From Semisulcospira habei (Eukaryota > Mollusca > Gastropoda > Semisulcospiridae), in contig BTPG01000005.1 in NCBI GenBank assembly GCA_036245525.1, positions 181,398,245 through 181,462,244 on the forward strand: 64,000 bases of DNA. Direction: 5' to 3'. The notes beneath the pieces are model-generated. The model saw only the letters and a list, made by a program, of their open reading frames with translations. It was not told the DNA's origin and did not search any database. This document shows, piece after piece, positions 20,689 to 30,310 of this stretch; positions within the stretch are counted from its first letter, which is position 1; each line of letters opens with the position of its first letter. The translations under genes and the position numbers were made by a program.

Positions 20689-20753
20689 GCAAGAGGTATA
20701 GATCTTCATGAGTCCCCGGAGTTGCGGGGGTCCATGAAGATCTATGCTTGTTG
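20689..20753. repeat. pal-A hairpin
   Basis: CAAGAGGTATAGATCTTCATGAG pairs with CCATGAAGATCTATGCTTG. CTTCATG/CATGAAG is symmetric, replacing CCTCATG/CATGAGG. Confidence 0.75.
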
Positions 20754-20859
20754 CTGAGCGCAGTTTCCGTCGTGTTTTTGAAACACACTGAGGAAGCCAT
20801 GGTGTAGCGTTCATCGTTTTCTGCTTTCCGCTGCTGCCTGCACCGAAAATCAGTAATGC

Positions 20860-20940
20860 AAGTGATGTAGACCTTCAAAAGCACCCGCTTGCACGCTGCA
20901 AGGTCTTATTAAGATCTATACCTATTCCTGATCGTAATTT
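20860..20940. repeat. pal-A copy, degenerate
   Basis: GTAGACCTTCAAAAGCACCCGC and AAGATCTATACCTATTCCTG are recognisable only by order. Confidence 0.4.
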
Positions 20941-21261
20941 TACATCTCTGTCCTAGAAGTGGAGGAGGCTATGGGGTGTTTTAACGCTTTTTCTCCTAGC
21001 GACGAAAAATAAACTTGAATATGAGGCGCAGACCCGCTTGGTCTTCGCAACAGGCTCCGGGAGCTCATACAAATCTTGTCTCTTGTTGTTCCCAGATTGC
21101 ATGACTATACTCTCTTCAAGCAGAGTAGGTTTAGGGGCGTTTTCATTGGCTTTTCTGCCAGCATTAAAAAGAACTGCGATTAAAAATCTGAAAAGACGTG
21201 GATTTGCAAGCAAAGAAGAAGGGAAAAACCGACACCTAATCGAAAGAAATGGGACAGTTTA
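20941..21261. other. No recognisable gene
   Basis: A 112-codon plus-strand frame (21038-21376) runs into pal-A sequence and has no domain. Confidence 0.5.
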
Positions 21262-21460
21262 TCCCGGGCCTTCACTGCCCGATGAAAACACAGGACAAGG
21301 CCCAACTGCAAGAGACATAGATCCTCATGAGCCCCCGCAGGTGCGGGGGCTCATGAGGATCTATGTCTCTTGTTGATACGACTGTGTGTCCATATATTGG
21401 TCGGCTGGGGCTCTATGGGCGTAGAATTAAGAACGATTTCAGACGCACAGTCTGCGTCCG
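21262..21460. repeat. pal-A element
   Basis: The left edge is CGGGCCTTCACTGCCCGATG. The hairpin 21309-21372 is perfect apart from its loop. The right flank runs to CACAGTCTGCGTCCG. Confidence 0.8.
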
Positions 21461-21747
21461 ATCTGTGTCTCTTGCTGATACCACTTTGTATCTATGATCC
21501 TTGGACGGATCCTTCGGGCTCTTTGGCGTTGTGTTAACCCATTGTGTCCCAGGTACGAAAATACCCACATTTTGGAGTTGTCCTCTGCATTACAATTCAG
21601 GAGACAGACTGATCGACCATGATATTCTGGCACCACCCTCGAGCTTTCATGGTCGATCCATATCTTCCTGTGGTCAGTGTTTTGGGACCGAATCGGTCAA
21701 CAAAGATTTCAGAAACACAGTCAGCGTCCAGTCAGTGAAAGGGTCAA
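21459..21747. repeat. pal-A right half with nested pal-B2
   Basis: It begins inside the right arm (GATCTGTGTCTCTTGCTGAT). A diverged pal-B2 (TTAACCCATTGTGTCCC at 21534, GATCGACCATGATATTCTGG, to about 21680) interrupts it. The pal-A flank resumes at GTTTTGGGACCG and ends CAGTGAAAGGGTCAA. Confidence 0.65.
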
Positions 21748-21820
21748 GGGGTTGTAGCCGTGATTTGTTAAAGGGCTTTACTTGACGTTCAATTTAAAGA
21801 CGCCAAGCTCAGTCATCAGT

Positions 21821-22617
21821 CACAGATTATCCGTTACTGAAGCGATTGATTTGGGTTGAGTGAGGCACGGAGCCACAATGCGACTGCCTACTCCTGTGCC
21901 CGATTTACTGGTCAGTGAAGTTCATTATCCGTTACTGAAGCGACTGATTTGGATTGAGTGAGGCACGGAGCCACAATGCGACTGCCTACTCCTGTGCCCG
22001 ATTTACTGGTCAGTGAAGTTCATTATCCGTTACTGAAGCGACTGATTTGGGTTGAGTGAGGCACGGAGCCACAATGCGACTGCCTACTCCTGTGCCCGAT
22101 TTACTGGTCAGTGAAATTCATTATCCGTTACTGAAGCGACTGATTTGGGTTGAGTGAGGCACGGAGCCACAATGTGACTGCCTACTCCTGTGCCCGATTT
22201 ACTGGTCAGTGAAGTTCATTATCCGTTACTGAAGCGACTGATTTGGGTTAAGTGAGGCACGGAGCCACAATGTGACTGCCTACTCCTGTGCCCGATTTAC
22301 TGGTCAGTGAAGTTCATTATCCGTACCACGGAGAGGAAGACAGAGGAAAAGATGGCAGGACAATATCTTAAAGTGGACAGGACTGAAGCTGCGCGATACG
22401 CTAAGAATGGTAGAGAACAGAGAAGAATGGAGAGAGCTGGTTGCCAAGTCATCAGTGGTGCCCCAACGGTCGGCAAGACTACGGGATATAGACAGATAGA
22501 TATAGATAGATAGAAGTTCATTATCCGTTACTGAAGCGACTGATTTGGGTTGAGTGAGGCACGGAGCCACAATTTGACTGCCTACTCCTGTGCCCGATTT
22601 GCTGGTCAGTGAAGTTC
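21821..22617. repeat. 98-bp tandem array split by an RTE fragment
   Basis: Units start ATTATCCGTTACTGAAGCGA and end TACTGGTCAGTGAAGTTC. Successive starts at 21826 and 21924 give a 98-base period. There are about six units before the insertion and one after. Units differ by a few substitutions. Confidence 0.93.
22325..22512 (+). mobile_element. 5'-truncated RTE fragment with 16-bp target duplication
   Basis: GAAGTTCATTATCCGT is present at 22309-22324 and 22513-22528. The insert is the last 188 bp of the RTE described at 30311-33684, ending GGGATATAGACAGATAGATA with (GATA)n. The tail encodes diverged MAGQYLKVDRTEAARYAKNG in a shifted frame. Confidence 0.9.
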
Positions 22618-22619
22618 AG

Positions 22620-22668
22620 TCTTAAGGATTTAGCGGCCCGTGCGGCGGTCCAAAATCACAGACCAACA
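22620..22668. repeat. pal-F remnant
   Basis: GGATTTAGCGGCCCGTGC followed by GGTCCAAAATCACAGACCA is the right arm of pal-F. Confidence 0.5.
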
Positions 22669-23383
22669 TTCATTCTACGCTGGCTACATTTCCACGCTAA
22701 GCGTTTCGTTTATTCTAGCGACAGTCAGTCTCGACGTGAGTAAAGCCGTAACTTTGCCACGGATTTAAACAGCTAATCATATTTGTGTGCAGGTTCACCA
22801 TCAGTTTTAGACTTTACGACTTCGACTTTAACCCCACAGCAGCACAAATTGTAGAACCTGATGCAGTATTTCTGGTGATGTCCAAACCACATAGGCACTT
22901 TGTAAATGCACGGATACCATTGCTTCTGTAACTGTGCGACGCGCTTTATTTCTTCCGTTCAGTGTGCATGCGTGCCGAAGGCAGGCGAAAAGCCCATTTT
23001 TTTGTTGTTGTTGTTTGTTTGTTTTTTGTTTTGGGGGAGTTTTTTTGTAACTGCGTGGGACACTATCAGCGGCGGGGGACACTATCAGCGCCAATTGCTT
23101 CAGAAGGTTGCCAGGGTTCTGCTGGATCTGTGTGTGGTTTACGAGCATGAGTGAGGGGATGCAAGCTTCATTGCTCCCTGACGGCCCCTCAACTGAACCA
23201 TTGTATCTGCAACAGTCACAGGGTCTCATCAGCTGCTGCACTGGCAGTATATGTATATGCCTTTAGCTAACGGAGGGCAACCTCACTGGTATCCTCAGAA
23301 GGGACAAGGGTGCGGTAGAAAAAGAGCATTCTTGCCCCCTTTCTTAGAGAGACGCACACCGTCTCTCAGCTAGCTCATTCCAT
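22669..23383. other. No recognisable gene
   Basis: T-rich and unique-looking. A 137-codon minus-strand frame (22828-23241) lacks recognisable domains. Confidence 0.5.
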
Positions 23384-23442
23384 CTGCAAGAGGCACAGAT
23401 TCTCATGAGCCCCTGCATTCGAGAATCTATGCCTTTTGCGGA
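23384..23442. repeat. pal-A hairpin, truncated loop
   Basis: GCAAGAGGCACAGATTCTCATG pairs with CGAGAATCTATGCCTTTTGC. GATTCTC/GAGAATC is symmetric relative to the common GATCCTC/GAGGATC. Confidence 0.65.
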
Positions 23443-23945
23443 CTAAGATATATGTATATCCTCTGAATGAGGAGGGTAATCTGGTAAAAGTAAAAGACTG
23501 CACATGAGTCAGTCTCAATCTAACCTTACGTCGTTTATCTGCACCATTTTATTTTAGTCGCTTCTCACACTAAATCGGATCCATCCATCCATCCATCCAT
23601 CCATCCGTCAGTCAGTCAATCATATAAAAAATGGATTGGTCGGTTGTGATAGATCGACGGTAGGCACAAACCTACTTAAACTTGCAAAGTGCTTAGCGAA
23701 AAAAGTCAATTGTTTATCTGAGTTCGAAATCATTAAGGGATTATAGAAAATCCCGGCGCTTGCAGGCATCTCTGAATATTAAAACACTTAGGAAATTTGT
23801 TTCCTGAATTTAAAAAAAACAGGAGAAATTTCACTTCCTGGGAAAGTCTAAAAGGTGTTGAAATTGAATGATGAAAACAGGACAAGGACAATCGAGATAT
23901 ATATATTATATATATTTGTTTTGTTTTGTTTTGTTTTCCTCCCTA
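23443..23945. other. No recognisable gene
   Basis: (CATC)n lies at about 23580-23607 and short A/T runs follow. Nothing else is recognised. Confidence 0.5.
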
Positions 23946-24577
<632 letters not shown>

Positions 24578-24713
24578 CTAGTATTCAACAGTTGATGTGC
24601 ATAGGCTGAGCGGTATGTTAGTTGTCATTTTTAAACCAGAATCATCGGTGTGCGATATTCCATGACATAGGCTGTCTCTTTTTAACAATGTTATTTAAAG
24701 GCCATGCGCCACA

Positions 24714-24875
24714 ATTACCCTGTTCAGTGCCGAAGATATTGATCACCTCCACATTGCTGCAAGCGTCATAGATCCTCATGAGCCCAGCAGATGCGGGGGC
24801 TCATGAGGATCTGTGCCTCTTTTTGAAACCACGTTGCATCCATCGTTCATCGACGGCTGGGGATCTTTGACGCTG
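24714..24875. repeat. pal-A element, diverged
   Basis: TACCCTGTTCAGTGCCGAAG is the left edge. The hairpin GCGTCATAGATCCTCATGAG...CTCATGAGGATCTGTGCC spans 24762-24818. Confidence 0.65.
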
Positions 24876-24987
24876 AATTGACAATCTAGGTCCACTGGTA
24901 ACGAAACGAGTGACACGCATACAGCAGCCAGCTTCAGTGTCAATTCATCCGAGTGGCGTGTTAGACCACTGGAAACTTGACAAAGAT

Positions 24988-25203
24988 TTAACCCATTCAG
25001 TCCCGACGCCCTACAGCAGGAGATGGGTCCACCATGATAATTCAAGGGTAGTGCCAGATTAGCTTGGCGCCTGTCGGCGCCAAGCTAATCTGGCACTTCC
25101 CTTGAATTATCATGGTCGATCCATCTCCTTGCAACTGGTGCATAGTCATTAGATGACGCCTCCAAAATTTGGGAAACTACGGCCGTCGGGCTGAATGAGT
25201 TAA
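24988..25203. repeat. pal-B1 element, intact, inverse orientation, 216 bp
   Basis: TTAACCCATTCAGTCCCGAC opens it and CGTCGGGCTGAATGAGTTAA closes it. The hairpin has a GGCGCCTGTCGGCGCC centre and only a few mismatches. Confidence 0.9.
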
Positions 25204-25373
25204 AGCTGGTAATAATTATTGTGAGTCGTACGAGGCTGTTGAACCTGAGACAGCCACAGGCGAAATAATGATAATTATGTTCTGTATTTAGCCTTAGCTC
25301 AAAGGAGTATGCTGATGCATAAAACAGGACAAAACTTCAAGCGCGTGTTTTCATCCAAACGAGCCTGCCCCGT

Positions 25374-25485
25374 AAGCAAAAGGTCCTCGGGCCACGGGCT
25401 GACGTCGGCTGTAGTTGGCCCAAGGACAGCTGTGCGCAGGCCAACAACGACCTAAGTCGATCCAATGACCATCTGTTTACTGGGA
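25374..25485. repeat. pal-D copy, diverged
   Basis: GCAAAAGGTCCTCGGGCCACGG, GGCTGACGTCGGCTG and GTGCGCAGGCCAACAACGACC keep the pal-D order. The right edge is GATCCAATGACCATCTG. Confidence 0.65.
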
Positions 25486-25516
25486 CTTTGTATGTGGCAA
25501 CTCCAAAATGTATTCC

Positions 25517-25600
25517 CCCAACCCCCCCCCCCCCCCTCCCCCACCCCCACCCCCACCCCCCACTTCCCCCCCCCCCCAAAAAAAAAAACAACAACAACAA
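25517..25600. repeat. C-rich and A-rich low-complexity tract
   Basis: Poly-C runs with CCCAC spacers followed by poly-A and (CAA)n. Confidence 0.85.
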
Positions 25601-25885
25601 ACAAACAAAACAAAAAACGCTATCAATTAATTCACACTCACAAAAACATACAGTATAAACTTAACCCCAATGACGCACCCAGCCCTATTGTTCGGCCCTT
25701 GTTCGCGGTTCGACAAGAAAATACGTAATTGAACTTCTTCCTGAAATCGGATCGAATTTGGACTTCGGTGTAAGAGCGGCAAATTAGCTCTAAACGGGTC
25801 TCTCGGCCAAAATGTCAGAGTCATGCTTGGGCATTTTTATTCTGGAATTGGGGTTTTACAATACGCTTAGAGCAAAACCCGATCA

Positions 25886-25966
25886 ATCCGCGAGAGGCAT
25901 AGATCATCATGAGCCCGCGCACCCCGCAGGGTGCGGGGGCTCATGAGGATCTATGACTCTTGCTGA
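25886..25966. repeat. pal-A hairpin with lengthened stem
   Basis: GAGAGGCATAGATCATCATGAG and CTCATGAGGATCTATGACTC flank a centre that itself folds: GCGCACCCCGCAGGGTGCG. Confidence 0.75.
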
Positions 25967-25999
25967 TAGCTTTGCAGTCTGTGTTTCCTAAGGCAGAAA

Positions 26000-26484
26000 A
26001 GATCACACGATGAATTGAAGATCGCAGACGAAAAGGGTACAGCCCCGCTGCTGTCTGGTTGACCTTTGATGCACAGAGACAAATCATGCACTGAGTTAAT
26101 CTAAGGGAGTGCGACGCGAAGTTTATTCAGCTGGCTGATGGGTTTCATCGCTGCGCTTTCCTATGAAATTCAAGTCTTGTCACAGACTTTGAGATCTGTA
26201 TATTATGTGTATAATGAAAATATGGCCTAGTTCTGGTATACGTCCAGACCAAACTTAATAAATTGTGATGTAACTGTCTTTTCTAAGCGTGCTTCTTACT
26301 TCGTTGTGTCATTCTCTGTTAAGCTTCCACTTCTGTTCTAAGCTGAATAACCTGATACACTTTCTATTTGACATGGCCAGATTTAATTTTCAACACTTTC
26401 AGCGCCTAACAGATCTGTCACTACACCTGAAATTGCAATGCCTATCCATCTGCCTATTTTCGGTTTTCACCCCTTTACGGTCAG
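26000..26484. other. No recognisable gene
   Basis: T-rich, unique-looking sequence. The 87-codon frame at 26289-26552 enters pal-B3 and is not credible. Confidence 0.5.
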
Positions 26485-27002
26485 TTAACCCATATCATAC
26501 TGAGGCTAAAATCTTCAAATTTGTACACTGCCATATGCAAGCTACATTATAATACTTACAGATAAGGATATAGACCAGTGGCTTTAGTTCAAGGGTGGTG
26601 CCAGAATAGCTAAGCGCCTAGAGGCGCCGAGCTATTCTGGCACTATCTATCTATCTATCTATATCCCGTAGTCTTGCCGACCGTTGGGGCACCACTGATG
26701 ACTGGGCAACCAGCTCCCTCCATTCCTCTCTGTTCTCTGCCATTCTTAGCGTTTCGCCCAGCCTCATTCCTGTCCACTCTGAGATATTGTCCTCCCATCT
26801 TTTCACCCGTCTTCCTCTCCTTCGTCCTTCTTGCAGGATTGTTTTGGCAAGCCCTGCTGAACGCGTGACATGCCCATACCACTTCAGTTTGCGTTTTTTC
26901 ATAATGGCTAATAGGTCTTCATAGGGTATTCTGGCACTACCCATGAACTATTTTAGTCAAACTTATTTCACACACTGGTGTATTCCGAATGATTAGGATT
27001 AA
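26485..27002. repeat. pal-B3 element with nested RTE fragment
   Basis: TTAACCCATATCATACTGAGG opens it and GAATGATTAGGATTAA closes it. Without the insert it is collinear with the intact B3 at 37144-37366. The insertion lies in the right arm. Confidence 0.9.
26646..26926 (-). mobile_element. 5'-truncated RTE fragment with 13-bp target duplication
   Basis: TATTCTGGCACTA is at 26633-26645 and 26927-26939. The (TATC)n at the left is the 3' tail. The minus strand encodes the C-terminal EDLLAIMKKRKLKWYGHVTR and RWEDNISEWTGMRLGETLRM regions, still open. Confidence 0.92.
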
Positions 27003-27028
27003 GAGACAGGCTTTCAGTGAGGACTTTC

Positions 27029-27474
27029 TTAAAACCTTCACTGCCCAGAGAATATGAACGCAATCCTACCGCAAGAGACATAGATCCTTATGAGCCCCTT
27101 CAGTTGCGGGGGCTCATGAGAATCTATGCCTCATGCTGACACTACCTTTCTCTCCATGTTTCTTAGACGCCTGGGCTCTTTGGCGTCGACATAACCAAAC
27201 GTCCTACTGAATTAGCTCATTCAGCCCGACGGCCGTATTTACCAAATTTTGGAGGTGTCATCCAATGACTATGCACCAGTTGCAGTAGATGGATCGACCA
27301 TAATAATTCAAGGGCAGTGCCAGATTAGCTTGGCGCCGACAGGCGCCAAGCTAATCTGGCACTACCCTTGAATTATCATGGTCGACCCATCTCCTGCTGT
27401 AGTGCGTCAGGGCTGACTGGGTTAACTATGATTTTAGAAGCACAACCTGCGTCCGCTGACAGTGAAGGGGTTAA
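27029..27474. repeat. pal-A element with nested pal-B1
   Basis: TTAAAACCTTCACTGCCCAG is the left end and GACAGTGAAGGGGTTAA the right. The hairpin 27073-27136 is followed by the usual flank. Pal-B1 sits in that flank at 27212-27425. Confidence 0.8.
27212..27425. repeat. pal-B1 element, 214 bp, nested in pal-A
   Basis: TTAGCTCATTCAGCCCGACG (TTAA decayed to TTAG) to GGCTGACTGGGTTAA. The hairpin is nearly perfect with GGCGCCGACAGGCGCC at the centre. Confidence 0.88.
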
Positions 27475-27477
27475 GAG

Positions 27478-27650
27478 TTAACACAAGGCCAAAGAGCTCC
27501 AGCCGTCCCAGGAACAAAGAGTCAAAGTGGCGTCAGCAAGAGGAATCGATCCTCGATCATGAGCCCGCCCCGCAACTGCGGTGGCTCACGGGGATCTATG
27601 CCTCCTGCGGTTGGGTCGTGCTGACGGTTTTCTCAGCCCTCAAGCGGCGC
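27478..27650. repeat. pal-A element, diverged
   Basis: It starts TTAACACAAGGCCAAAGAGC. The hairpin 27533-27608 has an extra CGATC in the left arm. The right flank reads CTCAGCCCTCAAGCGGC. Confidence 0.6.
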
Positions 27651-27750
27651 TGGCTGAATGTGCTGAAACGTGAATCGATGTCCTCAATTTAAGTGAACTA
27701 GAGCGAAGCTAACCATATCACTGAAATGTCACTTCTATTTGCCACCATTC

Positions 27751-27888
27751 TGTCCTGACTGGCAAAAAAAAAGCCAATTCGTTCATTTTATTTTTTCATT
27801 TTTAGAAAAGCGAGATTTTCATTGTGTAACAATGAAAATCTCACTCTTGTCCAAATATGGACAGGCTGCATTTTGCCAGGTCAGGGCA
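27751..27888. repeat. Palindrome family J copy 1
   Basis: GTCCTGACTGGCAAAA pairs with TTTTGCCAGGTCAGGG. Inside, GAAAAGCGAGATTTTCATTG pairs with CAATGAAAATCTCACTC. The second copy is at 28999-29154. Confidence 0.7.
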
Positions 27889-28145
27889 GCATTCCCCTTC
27901 AACAATGCCAGCCCTAGTGCTGCTTACATCAGTTCAGAATCGTCTGTAATGCGCTACAAGTCGTGAAGGATGAATCAACCGAATGTCTTCTCAGGGACTA
28001 CTGGAATTTTTCAATTATGCTGCAATTCCCCCTTGCCAATGCCTGCGCAAATTGTCCTATCTCTTTCTGTAACTCTGTCGTCTATCTCTTCTTTACATAA
28101 CATCTCCCTCACTTATCTGTGCGTGAGCACTCTGCAGCAGGGAGA

Positions 28146-28196
<51 letters not shown>
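28146..28196. repeat. (ATA)n microsatellite
   Basis: About 51 bp of AAT repeat, just before the next pal-B1. Confidence 0.95.
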
Positions 28197-28197
<1 letters not shown>

Positions 28198-28203
28198 GGA
28201 TAT

Positions 28204-28415
28204 TTAACTCATTCAGCCCGACGCACGTATTTCCCAAATTCTGGAGGCGTCATCTAACGACTATGCACCTGTTGCAGGAGATGGATCGACCATGATAATT
28301 CAAGGTCAGTGTCAGATAAGCTTGGCGCGACAGGCGCTAACTAATCTGGCACTCCCCTTGAATTATCATGGTCGACCCATCTCCTGCTGTAGTGCGTCAG
28401 AGCTGAATGGGTTAA
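28204..28415. repeat. pal-B1 element, 212 bp
   Basis: TTAACTCATTCAGCCCGACG to GAGCTGAATGGGTTAA. The loop region is slightly eroded (TTGGCGCGACAGGCGCTAA). Confidence 0.88.
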
Positions 28416-28540
28416 ATAGGCGCTAGTATATTTCATCATCATCATCATCATCATTTGCTCATATCATCGGTAACCGAAATGTCACCTTTATACTTCCTTC
28501 CATTTTTTTTTTCCACACAAAGTACCAAACATAAGGACAA

Positions 28541-28734
28541 TTAAACCTTCACGGACAGAGAACGCAGACTGAGTTTTTGAAATCATTGTAACTTCCATGT
28601 CAAATGGACACGAATGCAAAGTGGTCTCAGGAAGAGGCATAGATCCTTATGAGCCCCCGCAGCTGCGGGGGCTCATGAGAATCTATACCTCTTGCAGTTG
28701 GGCGGTCTTCAATTCTTTTTCGCGGCTACGTTAA
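28541..28734. repeat. pal-A element, inverse flank order
   Basis: It starts TTAAACCTTCACGGACAG and ends GCGGCTACGTTAA. The hairpin 28630-28694 carries CCTTATGAG/CTCATGAGAATC. GAACGCAGACTGAG marks the flank that lies on the right in other copies. Confidence 0.75.
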
Positions 28735-28845
28735 ACCAGGCATAGCCACGAGAGCCATGTCCTCAAGCACCACAGAACACGCCACGACTTTATCCAATCA
28801 CGTTAAGAATTTCCCAATTCGTTTGTTAAAGAAGACGCTCAACGC

Positions 28846-28915
28846 GTGTGCTGGTCTGTGAGTTTTGGACCTTACGGCTTTCAGCCGTAAGGCCCAAAAT
28901 CACAAAACAGCACAC
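28846..28915. repeat. pal-F foldback
   Basis: GTGTGCTGGTCTGTGAG and the opposing CACAAAACAGCACAC extend the stem. TTTTGGACCTTACGGC pairs with GCCGTAAGGCCCAAAA. Confidence 0.8.
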
Positions 28916-28998
28916 TAATCATCAGAAAGAAAAACCGAGGCCAGCGCCGCGCAGCGGGGGAAATGAATTCCTCGCACCATCTCGCGTGACACAGATTT

Positions 28999-29154
28999 CA
29001 TAACGCTATACTGCCCTGAGAAGGGGAAAGGCGGTATGTGGATTTTTTTTTTTTTTTTTAAAGAAAAGCGAGATTTTCATTTGTAACACAATGAAATCTC
29101 GCTTTTCAAAAAATAAGACTTACTGTCTTTTACCTTCTCGGGGCAGTCTTTACT
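28999..29154. repeat. Palindrome family J copy 2
   Basis: TACTGCCCTGAGAAGG pairs with CCTTCTCGGGGCAGT. AGAAAAGCGAGATTTTCATT is paired with AATGAAATCTCGCTTTTC. A T tract has expanded in the left arm. Confidence 0.75.
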
Positions 29155-29706
29155 TACGAGCCTAAGTTAATGCGACCATATTATGTTTGGTCCGAACTCG
29201 GGTAAGTTACAATTAAAACCGACAGTTTTTTTCGCGCTCGTAATTTTTGGGCGTTCTTTGAAATTGAACTAAACTGACGTCATCGCCATACACCCAAAAT
29301 GTCTACCAATGGAACGTTAGGTGTCGTGCTGTCATCCAAAATAAACAAGTAGAAAACTCAGCAGACATTTTAGATGTCACGCGGCATCAGGCAAAACATC
29401 TATATGATGCGTTATGCAAACACGCTTACATAATCTTGTGATCAACTACGCTAATGAAAAAAATACTTTGGCGGATATATTGTTGTAGTCACCCTCTGTG
29501 TCCATTCCCTTATGTTAGATGTGGGTTGTTGGGTTGTTGTTGTTTTTTCGGACCGATGCCGTTCCAGTGTCTGTATGACCTCTTTGGCAACTGGCCCCAG
29601 AACCGCAGCCACATTCTCTCTCGGCAGACTTCCAGCATAACAGTCTGTCTTCAAAATAACGACTGTTCTAGGCGATGGCATACACATGTACCAAAACAAA
29701 ATCTGT
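29155..29706. other. No recognisable gene or repeat
   Basis: The longest foldback-free stretch in this part of the window. Frames on opposite strands at 29451-29822 overlap and show no domain. Confidence 0.5.
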
Positions 29707-29833
29707 TTAACCCATTTAACCCCGAGTGCCGCATTTCCCTGATTTCGGAGGTGTTACGACGACTGTCTACCACTTGCAGGAGACGGATTGACCATGATAA
29801 TTCAAGGGTAGTGCCAGATTAGCTTGGCGCCAT
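29707..29833. repeat. pal-B1 left half
   Basis: TTAACCCATTTAACCCCGAG through GATTAGCTTGGCGCC. The sequence stops exactly at the loop and the right arm is missing. Confidence 0.75.
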
Positions 29834-29843
29834 TTCCAGCTGG

Positions 29844-29908
29844 TGTGTTCACTCTTTGGGTGTGTCGATAACTAATGTAAACAGCGCTCCTGGCTGTCAA
29901 AGGGTTAA
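29844..29908. repeat. pal-E-like half copy
   Basis: CACTCTTTGGGTGTGTCG opens it and GGCTGTCAAAGGGTTAA closes it. The TTAA is present on the right only. Confidence 0.5.
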
Positions 29909-29949
29909 TGGTGCGCGTGACAAGATGTCGCAATGATGAACTAAGCACC

Positions 29950-30070
29950 CTGACCGCAATCTACGCCTTGACCCCTTCGGCGCTGCCAGTGAATGTCGCG
30001 TCTAAAACTTATACTGCGCGCTAATCGACGTTCACGTGAAGAGGCAGATGGAATTGGGACCGTAAATAGG
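29950..30070. repeat. Repeat L copy 2
   Basis: TTGACCCCTTCGGCGCTGCC, then CGACGTTCACGTGAAG and ACCGTAAATAGGCA, in the same order as 11013-11135. Confidence 0.5.
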
Positions 30071-30093
30071 CACACAGAACAAAGGGCTAACAA

Positions 30094-30310
30094 AAGACTG
30101 CGGGGGCTCATGAGGATTTATATCTCTTGCACTTTGATGGCAGTTCCCAATAATAAATAATAATAATAATAACAAAATTACTATAACAATAATAATGATA
30201 ATAATATAGCAATAACAATAGATATAAATCCTCATGAGCCCCCGCGACTGCGGTAAGTTAGTGCGACTGCGGGGGCTCATGAGGATTTATGTCTCTTGCA
30301 CTGAGATGGC
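30094..30310. repeat. pal-A hairpin plus a duplicated right arm, target of the RTE
   Basis: A right arm (30096-30132, ending CTTGCACTTTGATGGCAG) is followed by AAT-type repeats. A complete hairpin follows at 30220-30300, with AAATCC/GGATTT as a symmetric change. The second copy of GATGGCAG was split by the RTE and continues at 33690. Confidence 0.7.
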
